Under the pieces are notes generated by a model. It did not search any database, had not been told where the DNA came from, and saw only the letters and a list, made by a program, of their open reading frames with translations. 64,000 bases of DNA. It comes from Zygnema cylindricum. Taxonomy: Eukaryota > Streptophyta > Zygnematophyceae > Zygnematales > Zygnemataceae. The stretch's first letter is position 1, and the number at the start of each line of letters is the position of its first letter. Location: the NCBI GenBank assembly GCA_037447655.1, contig JBBHKE010000773.1, positions 166,310 to 230,309 of the forward strand, given 5' to 3'. This document shows positions 21,107 to 32,977 of the stretch, one piece after another. The position numbers were made by a program, and so were the translations under genes.

Positions 21107-21506
21107 CATAGCGGCATAGCAACTTAGCGGCGTAGCAACTTAGTAGCGTAGCAACTTAGTAGCGCAGCAACGTAGCAACGCAGCATAGCAACGCTGCAGA
21201 ATGTAGAATGAACTGTAAAGTTCTAGAAGGAAGTTTTGGATAGATCTCGATTGACCGTGAGGGTCCACGTGTACAGCTTTATAGTACTAGGTTGACTAGC
21301 AGTTAATTTAAATAGTCAAGTATACCTAGTGAATGGGGATCGCAAGTAGACCTACACAGCTAGCGCAACCTTGTACTCTCTTTCAAGTAATAAAGCGCAA
21401 CCTTGTCTGTGAGTTCTGTGTGCTCTTGGTGTTGCTACGGGAAGATCCTTGGTGTTGTCCGCTGTGCACTGAGACGTGTTGTGGTGCATTGTTCACCTCT
21501 TTTACA
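21107..21506 (+). repeat. 3' LTR of gypsy-B, right part
   Basis: It resumes after A2 with the second CATAG (21107-21111), then the TAGCAAC-type units and the LTR body, ending CTCTTTTACA like the 5' LTR. Confidence 0.85.
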
Positions 21507-21973
21507 ACAACTATCGTCGATAGTTGTTGAACCGTTATTATCGCTATGAAAAACTGAGAAATATTGATTTTCTATCTCGATGACATTGATATCAATTCAC
21601 CGTGCCAATATATCTATTATTGATTGGAAAAAAAAAGTCATATTTGTTATCGTCAAATGGCTACCAATACACAGCACTAGAAGTAACGAAGTTTACACCC
21701 CAAAGCGCGCTCATTATTTAATATCGAAGTAATAAAAAAAAAATTGTGCGCGCCTTTTCACTCTTAAATGTCAACGTCGACTATGTGAACTAAGATTTTA
21801 GCGGCTATAGTATGGACATAAATAATGTCGTGAATGCTAATTACAACTTTTCTTTTTATTGATTTAGGTCATTGAACCCAAATAGCATTCAACACACATT
21901 GTCCGTCCAAAGAAACAATTTCTTAGCACTAACAGCGATTCACGGTGTGCTTTAGCCTCGTCGCCGCCAACTA
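21507..21973. other. Non-coding flank with short palindrome
   Basis: Directly after the gypsy-B LTR lies CAACTATCG-T-CGATAGTTG, a perfect 9-bp inverted repeat. The remainder is AT-rich without a supported gene. Confidence 0.5.
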
Positions 21974-22574
21974 CACCGTCAATCGCTATTAGAGTAAAGG
22001 AATAAATAGCGTAAAAAAAATATTAGTGTTATTAACATCAATCGAGAATTCTGTTTTTTTGAAAAAAAAAATATTAGTGTTATTAACATCAATCGAGAAT
22101 TCTGTTTTTTTGAAAAAAAATATATATACTAATTAATCCCTAATTGTAATTTGGGTTGTCCTGGATAATGAATACCCGCCCTTTCGATGTCTACACTAAT
22201 ATGTGTATCCGTACAAAATTTGACAATTTGTACACCGTCGCGCTGTTCACACGGTCGACGGATGAACATATGAGAACGTGAATTTTGTCGACGAGTTTGC
22301 ATCTCTTTCTTCCCTTGCACCTTCACATGTGTACGCAATAATGTTAAGTGTCTTTTTATGCCTTTGTAAATAAAAAAGTACCATTTCGTACGAAAATATC
22401 CTGTCCGTACGCCACACTAGTTCCATCGCAGTGTACTTCCATTATTAACGCTAATTGAAAAAAACCCTTAATTATAATAATGGAAAAAATAAAATTATGG
22501 ATTGTATTTCGGGTTTTTCTTTTTTTTTAAGGGCACCGAATTGGCGTTATATACTCTAATAGCTATTGGCGGTG
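21974..22574. mobile_element. TA-flanked MITE, family 1 (601 bp)
   Basis: Terminal inverted repeats CACCGTCAATCGCTATTAGAG and, on the other strand, CACCGCCAATAGCTATTAGAG, flanked by TA on both sides (21972-21973, 22575-22576). This is the signature of a Tc1/mariner-type non-autonomous element. A shorter relative is at 27944-28161. No transposase is present. Confidence 0.75.
22020..22120. repeat. Tandem duplication of about 51 bp
   Basis: Two adjacent copies of a unit beginning ATATTAGTGTTATTAACATC and ending in an A run, inside the MITE. Confidence 0.85.
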
Positions 22575-23206
22575 TACAGTCATTTTTCCTTGTCGCGTAG
22601 TACATTACTTAACTTTGCGCATGCATATCGTAACTTTGACCATGTATATCGTTATTCCGCGGTTTATTTAAACTTGTACGGAATCCGTACTGCCGCTGCA
22701 ACAAGGTAAGTCCTTGGCGCACACTGCGCCAAAGACTTCGCTCATGTGCTGCACCGTCGAAAAGACTATCGGTCTGGCCGCGTACTAGCGGTTGGCAGGC
22801 TATCCGCCGGCAAGAATAGCGGCTCAGCCGCGTGTTGACCGTTGAAAGGCTATATTCCTCTGTCAACCAACCAGGTCCCTCAGGTACATATTTCTAACAT
22901 AGTATCACTGTACAATTCAGTATCGTGGAAACGAAACACGTTTGCGGAGGTTGTCGACGTGTACCATAAAACGTTGACAACATAGGTGACGATTATTTGC
23001 CCACTATTTGTGGTTCATAAGGTGTGTCCCCATGTACTTTGAACTTAGCGAACTTACTTTGTATTTTAGCGCGGATCCGTTGTACACGGTTTTCAAGTGT
23101 CCCTATGTGTAAGAGCGAAATCGTAACTTACATTTGTGACGATTGTATATACCTGTGACGGTTGTCAACGTCTACAATCTGTGTTGTCGTACTTTATTTT
23201 TTTGTA
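22575..23206. other. No gene seen
   Basis: Contains GTGACGGTTGTNNACG phrases shared with 6730-6830. Short open frames (for example 22609-22866 -) show no recognisable domain. Confidence 0.45.
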
Positions 23207-23995
23207 GTGTTGTGTATCGGTAAAGATTTGTCGATTATAGATGGGTCTTTTTCGGGAAGCCGATCATATATTGGTGCGATATATCGCTATCGGTGTTATT
23301 CGCCTATAAATAACCGGTGTTTATCGGTTATTATCGGCGATAACACCAATATTGATAACTATCGGCGATATCTGTACACACCGTACAGATAAATGTACAG
23401 CCAGTACACTCAACTGTACGTGTTATTCCTTGGATACGCTGCGGACCCCCTTCCCCCCGATTTCGGTAAAAAATCGCAATGAATAAATATATATTCTTAC
23501 TATTTTATAAAAAACTAATATTTACTCAAATGAGTGGCCCCTAAATCGTCAAAAGATGGTGGCAGTAGGCTGCAGTAAATGGCGACAGTCCGACAGATGT
23601 GCTCGTTTGATCTGTTAGTCTATACGTATGTTTTTCAAAAAAGTTTGATTTAAAACTTTACAATGTAATTTAATTTATTCATTTCAATACTATAGTTTTA
23701 TAACTATAAAGTATTATTTTAAATTTATTGAAGTATGTGATGCGTTGTTCGTAATATATTTTAGTTAAACATATACGGAACAGTTACATTGTATGGCTTA
23801 CCACGCTATATAAAGTAAATATTATAATACAGCATGTTATATAGTATTATTGTATGCATACTAGATTTTTAAAAGTTATCGCCGATATGGAATTTGTTGG
23901 TCTCTCACCGATATATCGTGACCTCTGACCGTTCAATAACCGATAACTATCGGTATCGGTGTTATTGCGATAAAATTTTAACCGATACACTACAC
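23207..23995. mobile_element. MITE, family 2 (789 bp)
   Basis: Ends GTGTTGTGTATCGGTAAAG and, inverted, GTGTAGTGTATCGGTTAAA. It is preceded by TA at 23205-23206; the right flank is TC, probably mutated. The interior is rich in TATCG/CGATA palindromic phrases. No coding capacity. Confidence 0.6.
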
Positions 23996-24289
23996 TCGTT
24001 TTTTGGAACTGCTTGTGACGTCGCATGTCTTTCGGGACATTGTAGACGTACCGCCTTGGAGCCGGTGTCGTTTCCTGGTTGAAGACGGTGAGCTTTACCT
24101 TTGTGTCTCCTGTCCGGTCGACGTGAAATGGCATTGGAATCCTTATACCCCTGCAAAAAAAAATCTGTACTGGACGAAAACGGACAAAACAAAACATACT
24201 GTGTCATTTTCCTCGTCACTTGAAATCGTTTCATTTTATTATTTAATTTCGACCCGTGCGAATATGTGTTCTTGTTCACTTCACGAAAA

Positions 24290-24560
24290 TACTTTGATTT
24301 AAAACACATCGCCGATGTGATTAAAATAAATTTTTGAAGATGACGTATATTAAAGTGGCAGTGGGTCAAAAAACAGAAGACGACAAAATGTAGTTCATTC
24401 TAAGTTCCACGATGAAGCAAAATGTACTTTTACTTTTTCGGTTTATTTGTACAGTTGTAACATAGGTGGTGCGGCGCTAAGTTTTTGAGGAAAAAGACAA
24501 AAAAATACCCTTACTTTGGTATGGGGGCATACCCTTACCGTCTTTTTCACCCTTAAAGGT
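24290..24560. repeat. Palindrome-centred dispersed repeat, copy 2
   Basis: CACATCG-C-CGATGTG at 24305-24319 after a TTTAAAA stretch, then GTGGGTCAAAA near 24361 and GAGGAAAAAGACA near 24487. This is the same order as at 7300-7600. Confidence 0.5.
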
Positions 24561-26199
24561 TCATATAAATAGGGCAATTGACATTATTATTCTCATTTTT
24601 GCAAAAACTATATCTTAAATTGTTACTAGTGTAGATAGCACTATATCGACGCCCCTAAATTTAGACCCTTTAACTCAAAATGCACTATATGTTTTCCTCG
24701 ACTTTCTTATTTTTACTGTATTAGTAGTGTCAATAACATTTAATTCATGATAAATGTGATATACGAAATGTTTCATTCAGTACTAAAACTACTTGCTTTT
24801 CACAAAAAAAAAATGTCGGATAAAGAGTCAGATTGAGGCGTTGTCAGTGGAAAGTGAGTGGCGCTGAGCGGGAAAGCGGACTCATATTTGATTTTTAGTA
24901 AGTAATACGGTGGAAAATTGTGCGAATCTGTTCACGTCTTCAAACGTCGACCAGGTGGACACATAGGAATGTGTACCCTTGCTAAATGGGTAAATTAGTG
25001 GTGGTGTAATGTTGGGCGCTAGGCCCTCGAATACGAAATAGAGTTTATAACGCTATTTGTTCCTTTACACTAACAGTTTATCTACCCTAATAGTGATTAA
25101 CAGTGTAAGGTAATGTAACTATAATGTTTAAAAAATATATATATGCTCACCACTTTATAAAACCAAAGTCAAAATAGCAAATTTAACGTTGGAAATAATT
25201 AAGCAAGCGTTGGGTTCCATTGGCTCTTAAAACACCTATTGTTGGGTCAAATAACTTGCCTTTTGAAAGAAACGCAATGGCATAAAAAAACAAACGATGA
25301 AAATCTCAAACAATTAGCACACCCGAGGGGATTTGGCGGACGTGTCATTCCATTACATACGTTGTTTTTTGGGAAAAAATACACAAAGGGGGTTTGCCCA
25401 TGTTACATAAAAACAAACATTTATTGCTTTTTATTTATTGAAGGTTATTTGTACTACTTTTCAAAGCGTTCCAATATGCAAAAATGGGATCGTTGCTTTT
25501 AACTATTTCACTTTTTATACATGTATCTAACTTGTGACGGTCGTAGACGATTATAATACTACAACATTAATCGCTTAGAGTGTTAACATTTTTTAGCCAC
25601 TCAAACCAACTTTTATATGTGCACATTTGGCGGATTGAAATTTCAACGGTTTCGTTTGAAAAGCGAGATTCTCACCTCGGTCTCCAATAGTATAGTGAAC
25701 ACGTGTGTACGGAGAAAATATGTAGAGGGCGAAAAAATGTTAACACTGATAACAATATAATGTGTAGCGACGGTTATAAACGACTAGTTTTTTGTGGCAT
25801 TGTGACGTCATGCTTACTTGTGGGAACATCAACGTCATTAGTACCAAAATGTTCCTTTTTGGCTCAGTTTTTTTTTTTTTTTTGCCTTTTCTCACTCGAC
25901 CATCCAACAAAGTTTGCCCAAAGGAATTAGAAAAATATTTTTTTAGAGCTGTTTTATTTTGTACAAATATTGTCATTTTTCATTTTAGTAAGTAAGAAAG
26001 GGGAGAGACAGTATGTGAGGGAGGAGGAGAGAAGACTAGGGCGTAGACTTTTACAAATGACCCATATGTGAAGTTGGAAATGTAAGACCCTTGCAAGACT
26101 TCTTCCATACCTGAGCGTGATGGGCAAAAAAAAAAGTTGTTTTCTGCCTCGTGTACAAAGTTTAAACTATTTTTTGAAAGTGCGTAAACGTTTTGATAT

Positions 26200-26470
26200 T
26201 TGCAATTTATGTGTTACTTCAAATAAAATCGACCCTCGAGGTAATTTTGGTTAAAGTTTGAATATAAGTTGGTATCGCGTGGGTGTGGGTCGAAAAGAGG
26301 AAGACGCCAAAATTGATTGCAATCGAAGTTTCAAGTTAACATCGATTTTACTATGGTTTCTATAAATTTGTTATATGGTTTTTCGCTACATATTGAATTT
26401 TAGAGGAAAACTATAGAAAAAACCCTTCCTTTGACATATGGGCACACCCCTTAAAGTTGCCACTCCAAAG
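26200..26470. repeat. Palindrome-centred dispersed repeat, copy 3
   Basis: ACCCTCGAGGT (26232-26242, one base off a perfect palindrome), GTGGGTCGAAAAG near 26285, GAGGAAAACTATAGAAAAA near 26403. Spacing is like that of the other two copies. Confidence 0.5.
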
Positions 26471-27221
26471 TTTTTGTTCGTTTTTGGCCGTCGCGAAATG
26501 GAAAATGATACGTCGTATAAAGCCAATTAATTCCAACAAAAAGTTGAATAAGAGGTCGATTCCACATGTTTGTATTTATTTTTATTTTTTTGGTTTGTAG
26601 CGGCTACACAGTAACTTGCAAATAACCAAAATGGCCGTATAATGGATTTGCCATTTTCAAAAATTATGGTTTTGATCCCCGAACAAGCGTTTTCTCAACC
26701 AATGGAGCCAAACTCGAACAAAAAAAGGTTATTTATAATGTTGTGTATTGGAAGCCCCCCTCTGCCGGTCGATAGATACATTTTTTAACCTATTAATAAT
26801 TGATTTATCGTTAAAACATATCGAATGTCAAATTATGGGTTACCTACACAATTGTTTCGATATTCTCATTGGCAATTGTCCGGATAATTGCGTATTTTGT
26901 CCGTAGTGTATTTTAGTACGAACTTTATACAATATACTAGCCAAAATGTGAAAACCACTAAACAAACGACATGCCAACCCTCTCAATATATCGACGAAAG
27001 CGAATTTGTTTCCCTTGAAGTAATATGCGATAATCAATAATATCGTTATCGAAATAATCGCGACAATAAATTCAACAATACACAACATACACCGCTTAAA
27101 GCGCATAGGTCCACTTCTTTCAATCGTGTTGTAAGCATTACATTTTGATTTCCAACCAATAAAAGTGGCAACCAAATAGTGATATCAGCGCTTACAACAA
27201 TGGATAGTGTGTTACTTTTTA

Positions 27222-27581
27222 GTGTTGTATGGGTTGATAACCAATTTGTACCTTTTCTTGACCTACCGATAATCGATGTATTGGATTGATATATTTAGAA
27301 GGAAATCATAGCGATAAATTTTCTATACATAGTAATGAACTACTGATAGATATCATGCCGATATTTATAGCTTTAACTCTTTATTTAGTCCGTACTTTTT
27401 TGTGGTTACGTACTATGGTACGGAATGAATTGTGAAAAAAAAAATCGTCCTCCCTCCAACTAATACATTGTGATAACTTTTTGCTGGTCGTGAAGCGATA
27501 TATCGGCACCCTCCACCGTTTGATTACCGACAATATCGATATGAGATGTATCGCTATAAGAAATTACCCGATACACAACAC
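27222..27581. mobile_element. MITE, family 2, second copy (360 bp)
   Basis: Left end GTGTTGTATGGGTTGATAA after TA (27220-27221). The right end, inverted, is GTGTTGTGTATCGGGTAAT. Arms are imperfect and the right flank is TG, so this is an older copy. Confidence 0.5.
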
Positions 27582-27596
27582 TGGTACTTATTTATA

Positions 27597-27941
27597 GTGT
27601 TGGGTATCGGGTAGTTTCATATCGCGATAATTTCGATATTCGATATATTGAATATGACCAACTTAAATTATCGCGATATATATCGCAAAAAATGGGTGTC
27701 CGTATATATACCGTACAGGTACCGTACAAGAATAGTATGGTAAACCGTACGCAAAATGGTACGGACCCCCCCCCCCCCCCCCCCCCGCCCCCCCCCCGGG
27801 GGGGGGGGGGGGGGGGGGGGGTGTGAAAAAAAAAAAATCTGGATATTTAGCTTTTCCGTACATGGTCTCGATATATCGATTATCGGGTACCTAAAATTCG
27901 ATAATATCGAATATCGGCAATAGGTCTTCGATACCCAACAC
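27597..27941. mobile_element. MITE, family 2, third copy (345 bp)
   Basis: Perfect 13-base ends GTGTTGGGTATCG in inverted orientation, TA on both sides (27595-27596, 27942-27943). Its right TA is also the left TA of the family 1 MITE at 27944, so the two sit back to back. The middle holds the C-run/G-run described next. Confidence 0.72.
27766..27821. repeat. C-run followed directly by G-run
   Basis: 32 bases of C with one G (27766-27797) are followed by 24 G (27798-27821), at the centre of a MITE. It could form a long hairpin or quadruplex/i-motif. Its exact length is unreliable, because assemblers often collapse or fuse such runs. Confidence 0.85.
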
Positions 27942-27943
27942 TA

Positions 27944-28161
27944 CACCACCAATCGCTATTAGCGTAGAAGTTTCTTTAGCGTATACGAATAATTAGCGTG
28001 GTTTACGCTAATTGGGAATTTGGAAATTTTGGAAGAAATCGATTACTCTAATTAGGAATTAGGGTTTTTTTTTAAATAGTGTGGATAATTCTATTTGAGA
28101 ATTAAAAAATAAAAAAGCGGGACGGGATTAGCGTACACAACGCTAATAGCGATTGGCGGTG
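27944..28161. mobile_element. TA-flanked MITE, family 1, second copy (218 bp)
   Basis: Ends CACCACCAATCGCTATTAGCG and, inverted, CACCGCCAATCGCTATTAGCG, with TA at 27942-27943 and 28162-28163. Same family as 21974-22574 but much shorter. Confidence 0.78.
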
Positions 28162-29539
28162 TACTTATTTCACATTTGCTTCCTTCTCCCCACACTTCAA
28201 ATTTCATATTATTTGCACTATTCCGTTGGCGAATTGTGAATGGTCAGAATTACGACCACCGGTCTTCGCCCAAAATGATCATTTCACGACCCGATAATAT
28301 CTCAATAATAATAATAATAGCCCAGCCTTGATTCGACACGTGGCATATCCGCCTGCAAAGTAACGCCAGTATCGTTACGATAGATGTGAATATACTTTGT
28401 AATGGCGAATCTATTCGAGGATATTATTACGTGACATTTTCCGTCTGTACGGAGAGACTACGGATCCAGCGTGGATCTCTAGGTGTAATACGCATTAATG
28501 AAAGCGACGTGGTCTTATAATACATCATCGATCAACTGCCACGTGCCAGATTCCGGGCGTCTATTGCCGTGAATCTCTCTTAGAATAAAAAATACCATAT
28601 CTGGGGGCATCATTAACTTCGCCGACCTCGGGGAGTTTCAGCAATCCTACTCAGCAACGAAAATCTTTCGTTCGTACTTTGTTGGACGGTAGCGCCTAAG
28701 AAGACTCTCGAAATACTACGCTTACAGAACGTTTGTCTGACAGCGCAAAGGCGCTAGATTCGGCCCACGCGCTTCCAATTCATTTTGTACGGATTCTTTT
28801 TTAGAAATGGCAGATCAAATTGTAGATAATGATTGGTTTAGAATGTCGGTGGTCTATTGTCCCATGTGATAGTCCAAAAGATAGGGAGGCGCGTGCCCAT
28901 CATCGATTGGAGACAAGTGTGCGAATGTCGGTCGTGATTTGTCGTTACAATACTTGTGGCTCCGCGGCGGCGTCGGCTCTGTAGCGTCATTTTGTGGTCC
29001 TAGAAGCACTTTCCGTACGAGTTTCTTGTACGGTTATGAAATTCAAAGCTGAAGTGTGTCGTATGCGGTCAGAAGTTCAGTACAACTTGAAGAGGGCTCC
29101 TCATTTTTTTTTCTTTTTTTCTTTTTTTGGAGACTCAACCGCCAAACCGATCGGCCAGCGCACCAAAATAAAAATGCTGATTTTTGGCGATTCGGCTATG
29201 TGGAGCGTTTGAAATAGTACCGATTCTGTTTTATCTGCGACGCATTTTGTCGTACGGCTAGGATTTGAAAAATGCCGAAATCCCCTACTGGGCCGTTAGA
29301 TTTGCGAATTACTGATTCAGTCGTAAAGTGTACCACGAATAAAAAATCGTAGTGCTTGTGCTTTGGTCACACTCCACTTAGGGTAACCTTCCATCAGGCG
29401 AAAAGTGGGGTTGTTTACTGGAGAAAGTACCGTTCCGTACTAGGCCGTACTGTTTTTTTTTTTTTTTTTTCAAAAGATGTTTACTAAAAATTCGTTGAGA
29501 TTCCCATACTTCTTGGAGAGAACTACCACCGTCCGATTT
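28162..29539. other. No gene assigned
   Basis: Moderate GC, with CACGTG-type boxes near 28337 and 28540 and scattered short frames. I see no coding domain, tRNA or LTR boundary. It could include untranslated or promoter DNA of a gene not otherwise visible. Confidence 0.35.
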
Positions 29540-30190
29540 TCAATTTTCGACGCAAACGCTTCTTGTTTCCAGTACGTAGCTAGTCTCCTCCAACTGTCCT
29601 CGGGAGGAGAGTTTGTGATTACTGGACGCGTGTTTTGGTCCACTTGTAAAGTCAGAGTCGATCCACGACAGACGTGAAGTAATAAAATTACATGTGGCAA
29701 TTGGAGTGTACCGTGTGACATAAAAGCCAGCCTGTTCGACGACAAAAAAATCTTGGTTGTATGTTCGACGACAAAAAAAACTTGGTTGTAAGACATCCTG
29801 TGACGTCTCCTTCATAAATGTGCGATACAGCGATTCACGTACAAATGGTACATCCTTGGACATTTGTACAAACTTTAATTTTGCAACGATTTTCGTGGCC
29901 GTTGATGCCACAACAACCGTAAGAACGTTCAGATTGTACATTAGCGTGACGCTACTAGATATTTTAATCGGCGTCCGCCCGTACACATACGCAGCTGCGA
30001 TTTTGTCCTTTTGGAAATGATGATTATTCCTGGGCGGCTCAAAAGGTCCTACGTGGTACCAATCGCAATCTAACACCTCATTCACTGGCACGACCTGATG
30101 GAAGGGTGCTACAAATTTTACTCCCAGTAAACGTGTTCGTACGATTACTGGGAACGCCTGATGGAAGGTTACCCTTAATGAATTAAACAC
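29540..30190 (-). CDS. Hypothetical 216-codon open frame
   Basis: It starts with Met at 30190 and ends at 29540. I do not recognise the protein. It has no zinc finger, catalytic motif, signal peptide or membrane span that I can point to. Two segments look internally repeated: a phrase around GACGACAAAAAAA near 29738-29790, and CCTGATGGAAGG near 30090 and 30150. This suggests duplicated non-coding DNA as much as a gene. It lies in a stretch without transposon motifs, which is the only reason to list it. Confidence 0.2.
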   Translation of the reverse strand: MFNSLRVTFHQAFPVIVRTRLLGVKFVAPFHQVVPVNEVLDCDWYHVGPFEPPRNNHHFQKDKIAAAYVYGRTPIKISSSVTLMYNLNVLTVVVASTATKIVAKLKFVQMSKDVPFVRESLYRTFMKETSQDVLQPSFFCRRTYNQDFFVVEQAGFYVTRYTPIATCNFITSRLSWIDSDFTSGPKHASSNHKLSSRGQLEETSYVLETRSVCVEN

Positions 30191-30969
30191 AGTTCAAAAG
30201 TAGGCGTTCTATGGTAGGCCTTTGGTAGGCGCAAGTTGTGTTATGGGCTTTTCATGTGATCTTAGTTCGCTACTTTGATCGCTACTTTGATCAGCGACCG
30301 TCCGATGACGTTTAATTCTCTATCGAACGATGTGCAACTCAACCCCTTTACCTTTTTTTTTCATTTTGCGACCAATACAATATGGGTCTTAGGGTCATAT
30401 TGTATGTTTTGCGTACAATAGGCATATTGTATGGGCCTACATTAACCTACTTTTGAACTATAGAATGAAATCATTTGTTAGTTGTTGGATTGCGGTTGTA
30501 CCTATTTGGCTATCTAATTGTATATACATATTTTTACTTATGAAACAAAAATGGAGGATAATGCAACATCCGATATACCGATGTATATTCAAGCTTTCCG
30601 ATATTTTGTCGATGCACGGCTATGTTATAACTATATGCCGATTTTACACTGTCGATACAACCATTTTGCTGAAACTACAAATATTTCCACGTTCCTTAAA
30701 CACTAATCGGAGGATAAATTGGGACATAGGACCTTGGCGTTTTGTCGAGCGTGCCCCGGAACCATGAGGTTGGGCAGGCAGTCCGAGGAGAATGTGCAAG
30801 AGGGACCTGCATCCCACCCCAAATGCCAATGCTTCCACGGAGGTGGGGTAATACCCTCCTCGGTTCCTCCCCTTCCCTCGGAGTGTATGAGGAAGGGCCT
30901 TATTATAGACCGGTCCGGTGTAAGTTATGCATGCGAGAACAAATGAAAAAGAAGGTACCACCTACCCCT
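30191..30969. other. Spacer up to the 3' edge of gypsy-M gag
   Basis: No gene is supported. Similarity to M gag stops near 30970. The GC-rich part at 30740-30940 has open frames on both strands, but nothing recognisable. Confidence 0.4.
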
Positions 30970-32150
30970 TATTCCCCCCCCCCCCTATTTTTTCCTCTTC
31001 TGCGTCAGAGTTCCCTGTTGGAGGTGTAATTGGTGGATCGGTTGTTGGTCTTTCAGCCAGGTATCGGTCGAACCGTTCCTGATATGTTTCCGTTGCTGAA
31101 GCATTCTTTTCTCGTTGTTGCTTCTGGTAACCCTCGAACACGAAGGAAGTTTCTTTAGAGCCAGAGGAGGAGGAATGGTCGGTTACAGGCCCAACACAAT
31201 GTCACTATTCAGCAGGACAGCTCGCGGTGTGAAGGATAAAGGACCGGTGGCTTTGCGGTTGTGGTCCTTTGGTTTGATCGACTGGTTTTCCTTTCTCTGT
31301 GAAGATGTGGTGGAGCGAAATTGCCTGCAATTGTCCTCGACCCCGACGTTCCAAGCTCCGGACAGAAATATCCTAGCATGATGAGCCTTTGGAGGCTCCA
31401 TATCCCAACCCATGAGGTCATCATCATCTCCCCCCATCGTGGTCTGCTGTTCGAGCTCACCCAGCTTTCGTAGCAGTTCTTGATTCTGTTTCTGCAGTTT
31501 TTGAGCGCGAGTTAGAGGTGGAGGAGTACGGGCCCTTGATCCCAAGCGGAGAGCGGCCAATTCTGCTGCCATGGCGGAAAATTGATTGCTTTGTTGCTGG
31601 ATGATGTGTTCCAACGTCAAGTTACTTGGTCCTGGTTCATCTGGAGATCGACGTCCTTAGGGATACAAAAGCTGTAATGGCAGGGGATTAACGACTTTTT
31701 CCCCCTCGCCTGTGAACAATACATATTGCATCATTTCTTTTGGTACACCAATATTCCGCAAAACATTGCCCCTCCTTATGGCCCATGAACCCACAAGCCT
31801 CACATTTTGACCCCTCAGTAGTTTACTTCCCTCTTAGCTCATTAGAGATATGTGCATCATCAAATTTAGGAAGTTTGATTTGTCTTCATTGGGATTAAGA
31901 CATTTTGGAGGTTTTGGAGCGAGGAGTATGTTTATAAGTTTCTTTTGTGAGCGGCGTGCGGTCCCCTCCTCCCCCTCCCTACTTGCGTTCCTGCTGCTTC
32001 CGGGTTCTTTCTGCTCGTTCTTTCTCAAACTCCTTTTGCTTGATAGCGAGTTCCGGGTTGAGCTTCCTAGGGCATCGTTTCCACCCGTGACTATTTTAGT
32101 AGCAGTTGAGGCAGTTGTACAGGGAAAGTTTTTCATCCGCACGCATTGCA
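30970..32150 (-). pseudogene. gag: M copy 2 Gag, zinc-knuckle and C-terminal domain
   Basis: On the minus strand a knuckle-like NCLNC-x4-HGWKRC near 32100, a basic helix KEFEKERAERTRKQQ, and further down an open piece (31620-31183). That piece has MAAELAALRLGS, a coiled coil, GWDMEPPKAHHARIFLSGAW and HNRKATGPLSFT. These correspond to 61034-62150 in the other copy. The last recognisable residues (ERFDRYLAERP) end near 30970. Nonsense changes and frameshifts are frequent. Confidence 0.72.
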
Positions 32151-32152
32151 TG

Positions 32153-32977
32153 TTACGATCTGGTCTCGACTTCATGTTTCCCGTTAAGCTTCCACAAAGC
32201 TTGAAGTTTTGTTTGTTCCTCTTCGTTAAGAGAGGATTCCCCCGTGAAATCTGCAAAGTTGGCTCGAGCTATGCCGATAACAGCATTTTCTTTGGCCTCA
32301 CTGTTTACAAAATGATCATACAACTTCATCGCAGCCAATGAGATTTCCTACGCCGTGGGATTTTTGTCGTGGATTGCCTGACTGGCACTCCAATTGTCGA
32401 GGGCGGCCTCTCCTGTTGGTCCAAACGAATTCCGAACAGCGACATAATATTTCGTGGCCATGGCTGGTGTGTGAATGGTAGACAGCTTGGTTTTCTGACA
32501 GAGGCTCGAGAGGTGGTTAAACAGCGTTTGCGGCGTTTCATTCTTTAAACATCGGAATTCATTGAATTCCTTGATTGGTGTTTCGTTCCTTTTTGTGTAA
32601 AGGAGCCTCCAGGCGTCCAGAAGAGCGGTGCAAAGGGTTGGGTTGGCCACCATCCGGGTGGCTGCCTCAACGACTTGTACCTCCTGCAGATGGTTAACAT
32701 AGGCTCTACCTTGGGCCTGCAATTTCATGTCCATAGAGAAAGTAGCGGTAACATGGGCTGCTGCGGCGGCAGCCAGGTCGGCGGCGGCGTCAAGAGCCGA
32801 ATCTGAGATTTTGATGTTAGGTGTCATTAGAGAGGGTTGACGCTCCTTATAGTCAACCAATGCTCCTCCGGCTAGATAGTTTACCATCATAGGGAAAAGA
32901 GTGGTCTCAAAATCCCCTGGGATGGCCCCTCCCCTGTATTTCTTAATTTCGGACTGTGTGAAGGATTTCCACAGCAT
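32153..32977 (-). pseudogene. gag: M copy 2 Gag, capsid-like core
   Basis: A 209-codon open piece (32977 to 32348) followed in another frame by 61 codons. Landmarks are LLWKSFTQSxIxKYRGGAIP at the start, FPMMVNYL.GGAL.DYKERQ, an Ala-rich helix, MATKYYVAVRNSFGPTGE and MKLYDHFVNSEAKENAV. It matches the M copy at 60013-61020 closely. By position it should be the capsid of the particle. I do not recognise the usual Retrotrans_gag signature, so the family may be divergent. A frameshift near 32340 and stops break it. Confidence 0.75.

Larger units (their letters stand above)
12180..21506 (+). mobile_element. Gypsy-B: Ty3/gypsy element lacking integrase, hosting copia A2 in its 3' LTR
   Basis: 5' LTR 12180-12682, conventional Met-tRNA primer site, gag, protease, damaged RT, RNase H, an unknown coiled-coil ORF, then a 3' LTR split into 16586-16709 and 21107-21506 by copia A2. 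Removing A2 and one CATAG restores an LTR of about 0.52 kb, close to the 5' LTR. No integrase zinc finger or DDE core is present. Flanking bases (GTAGG and ACAAC) do not match as a target duplication, so one flank has been rearranged. Confidence 0.85.
23996..27221. other. AT-rich non-coding DNA with old repeats
   Basis: No supported gene. Two diverged copies of the palindrome-centred repeat are listed separately. GTGACGGTCGTAGACG-type phrases recur near 25535. The 111-codon frame at 26840-27175 (-) has no motif I recognise. Confidence 0.45.

Noticed and set aside
26735-26760. Left end of another family 2 MITE (TGTTGTGTATTGG)
   Set aside because: No matching inverted end could be placed at a sensible distance.
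30644-30961. 105-codon minus-strand frame as host exon
   Set aside because: Overlapping frames are open on both strands because of GC-rich composition; no motif and no splice-supported continuation.
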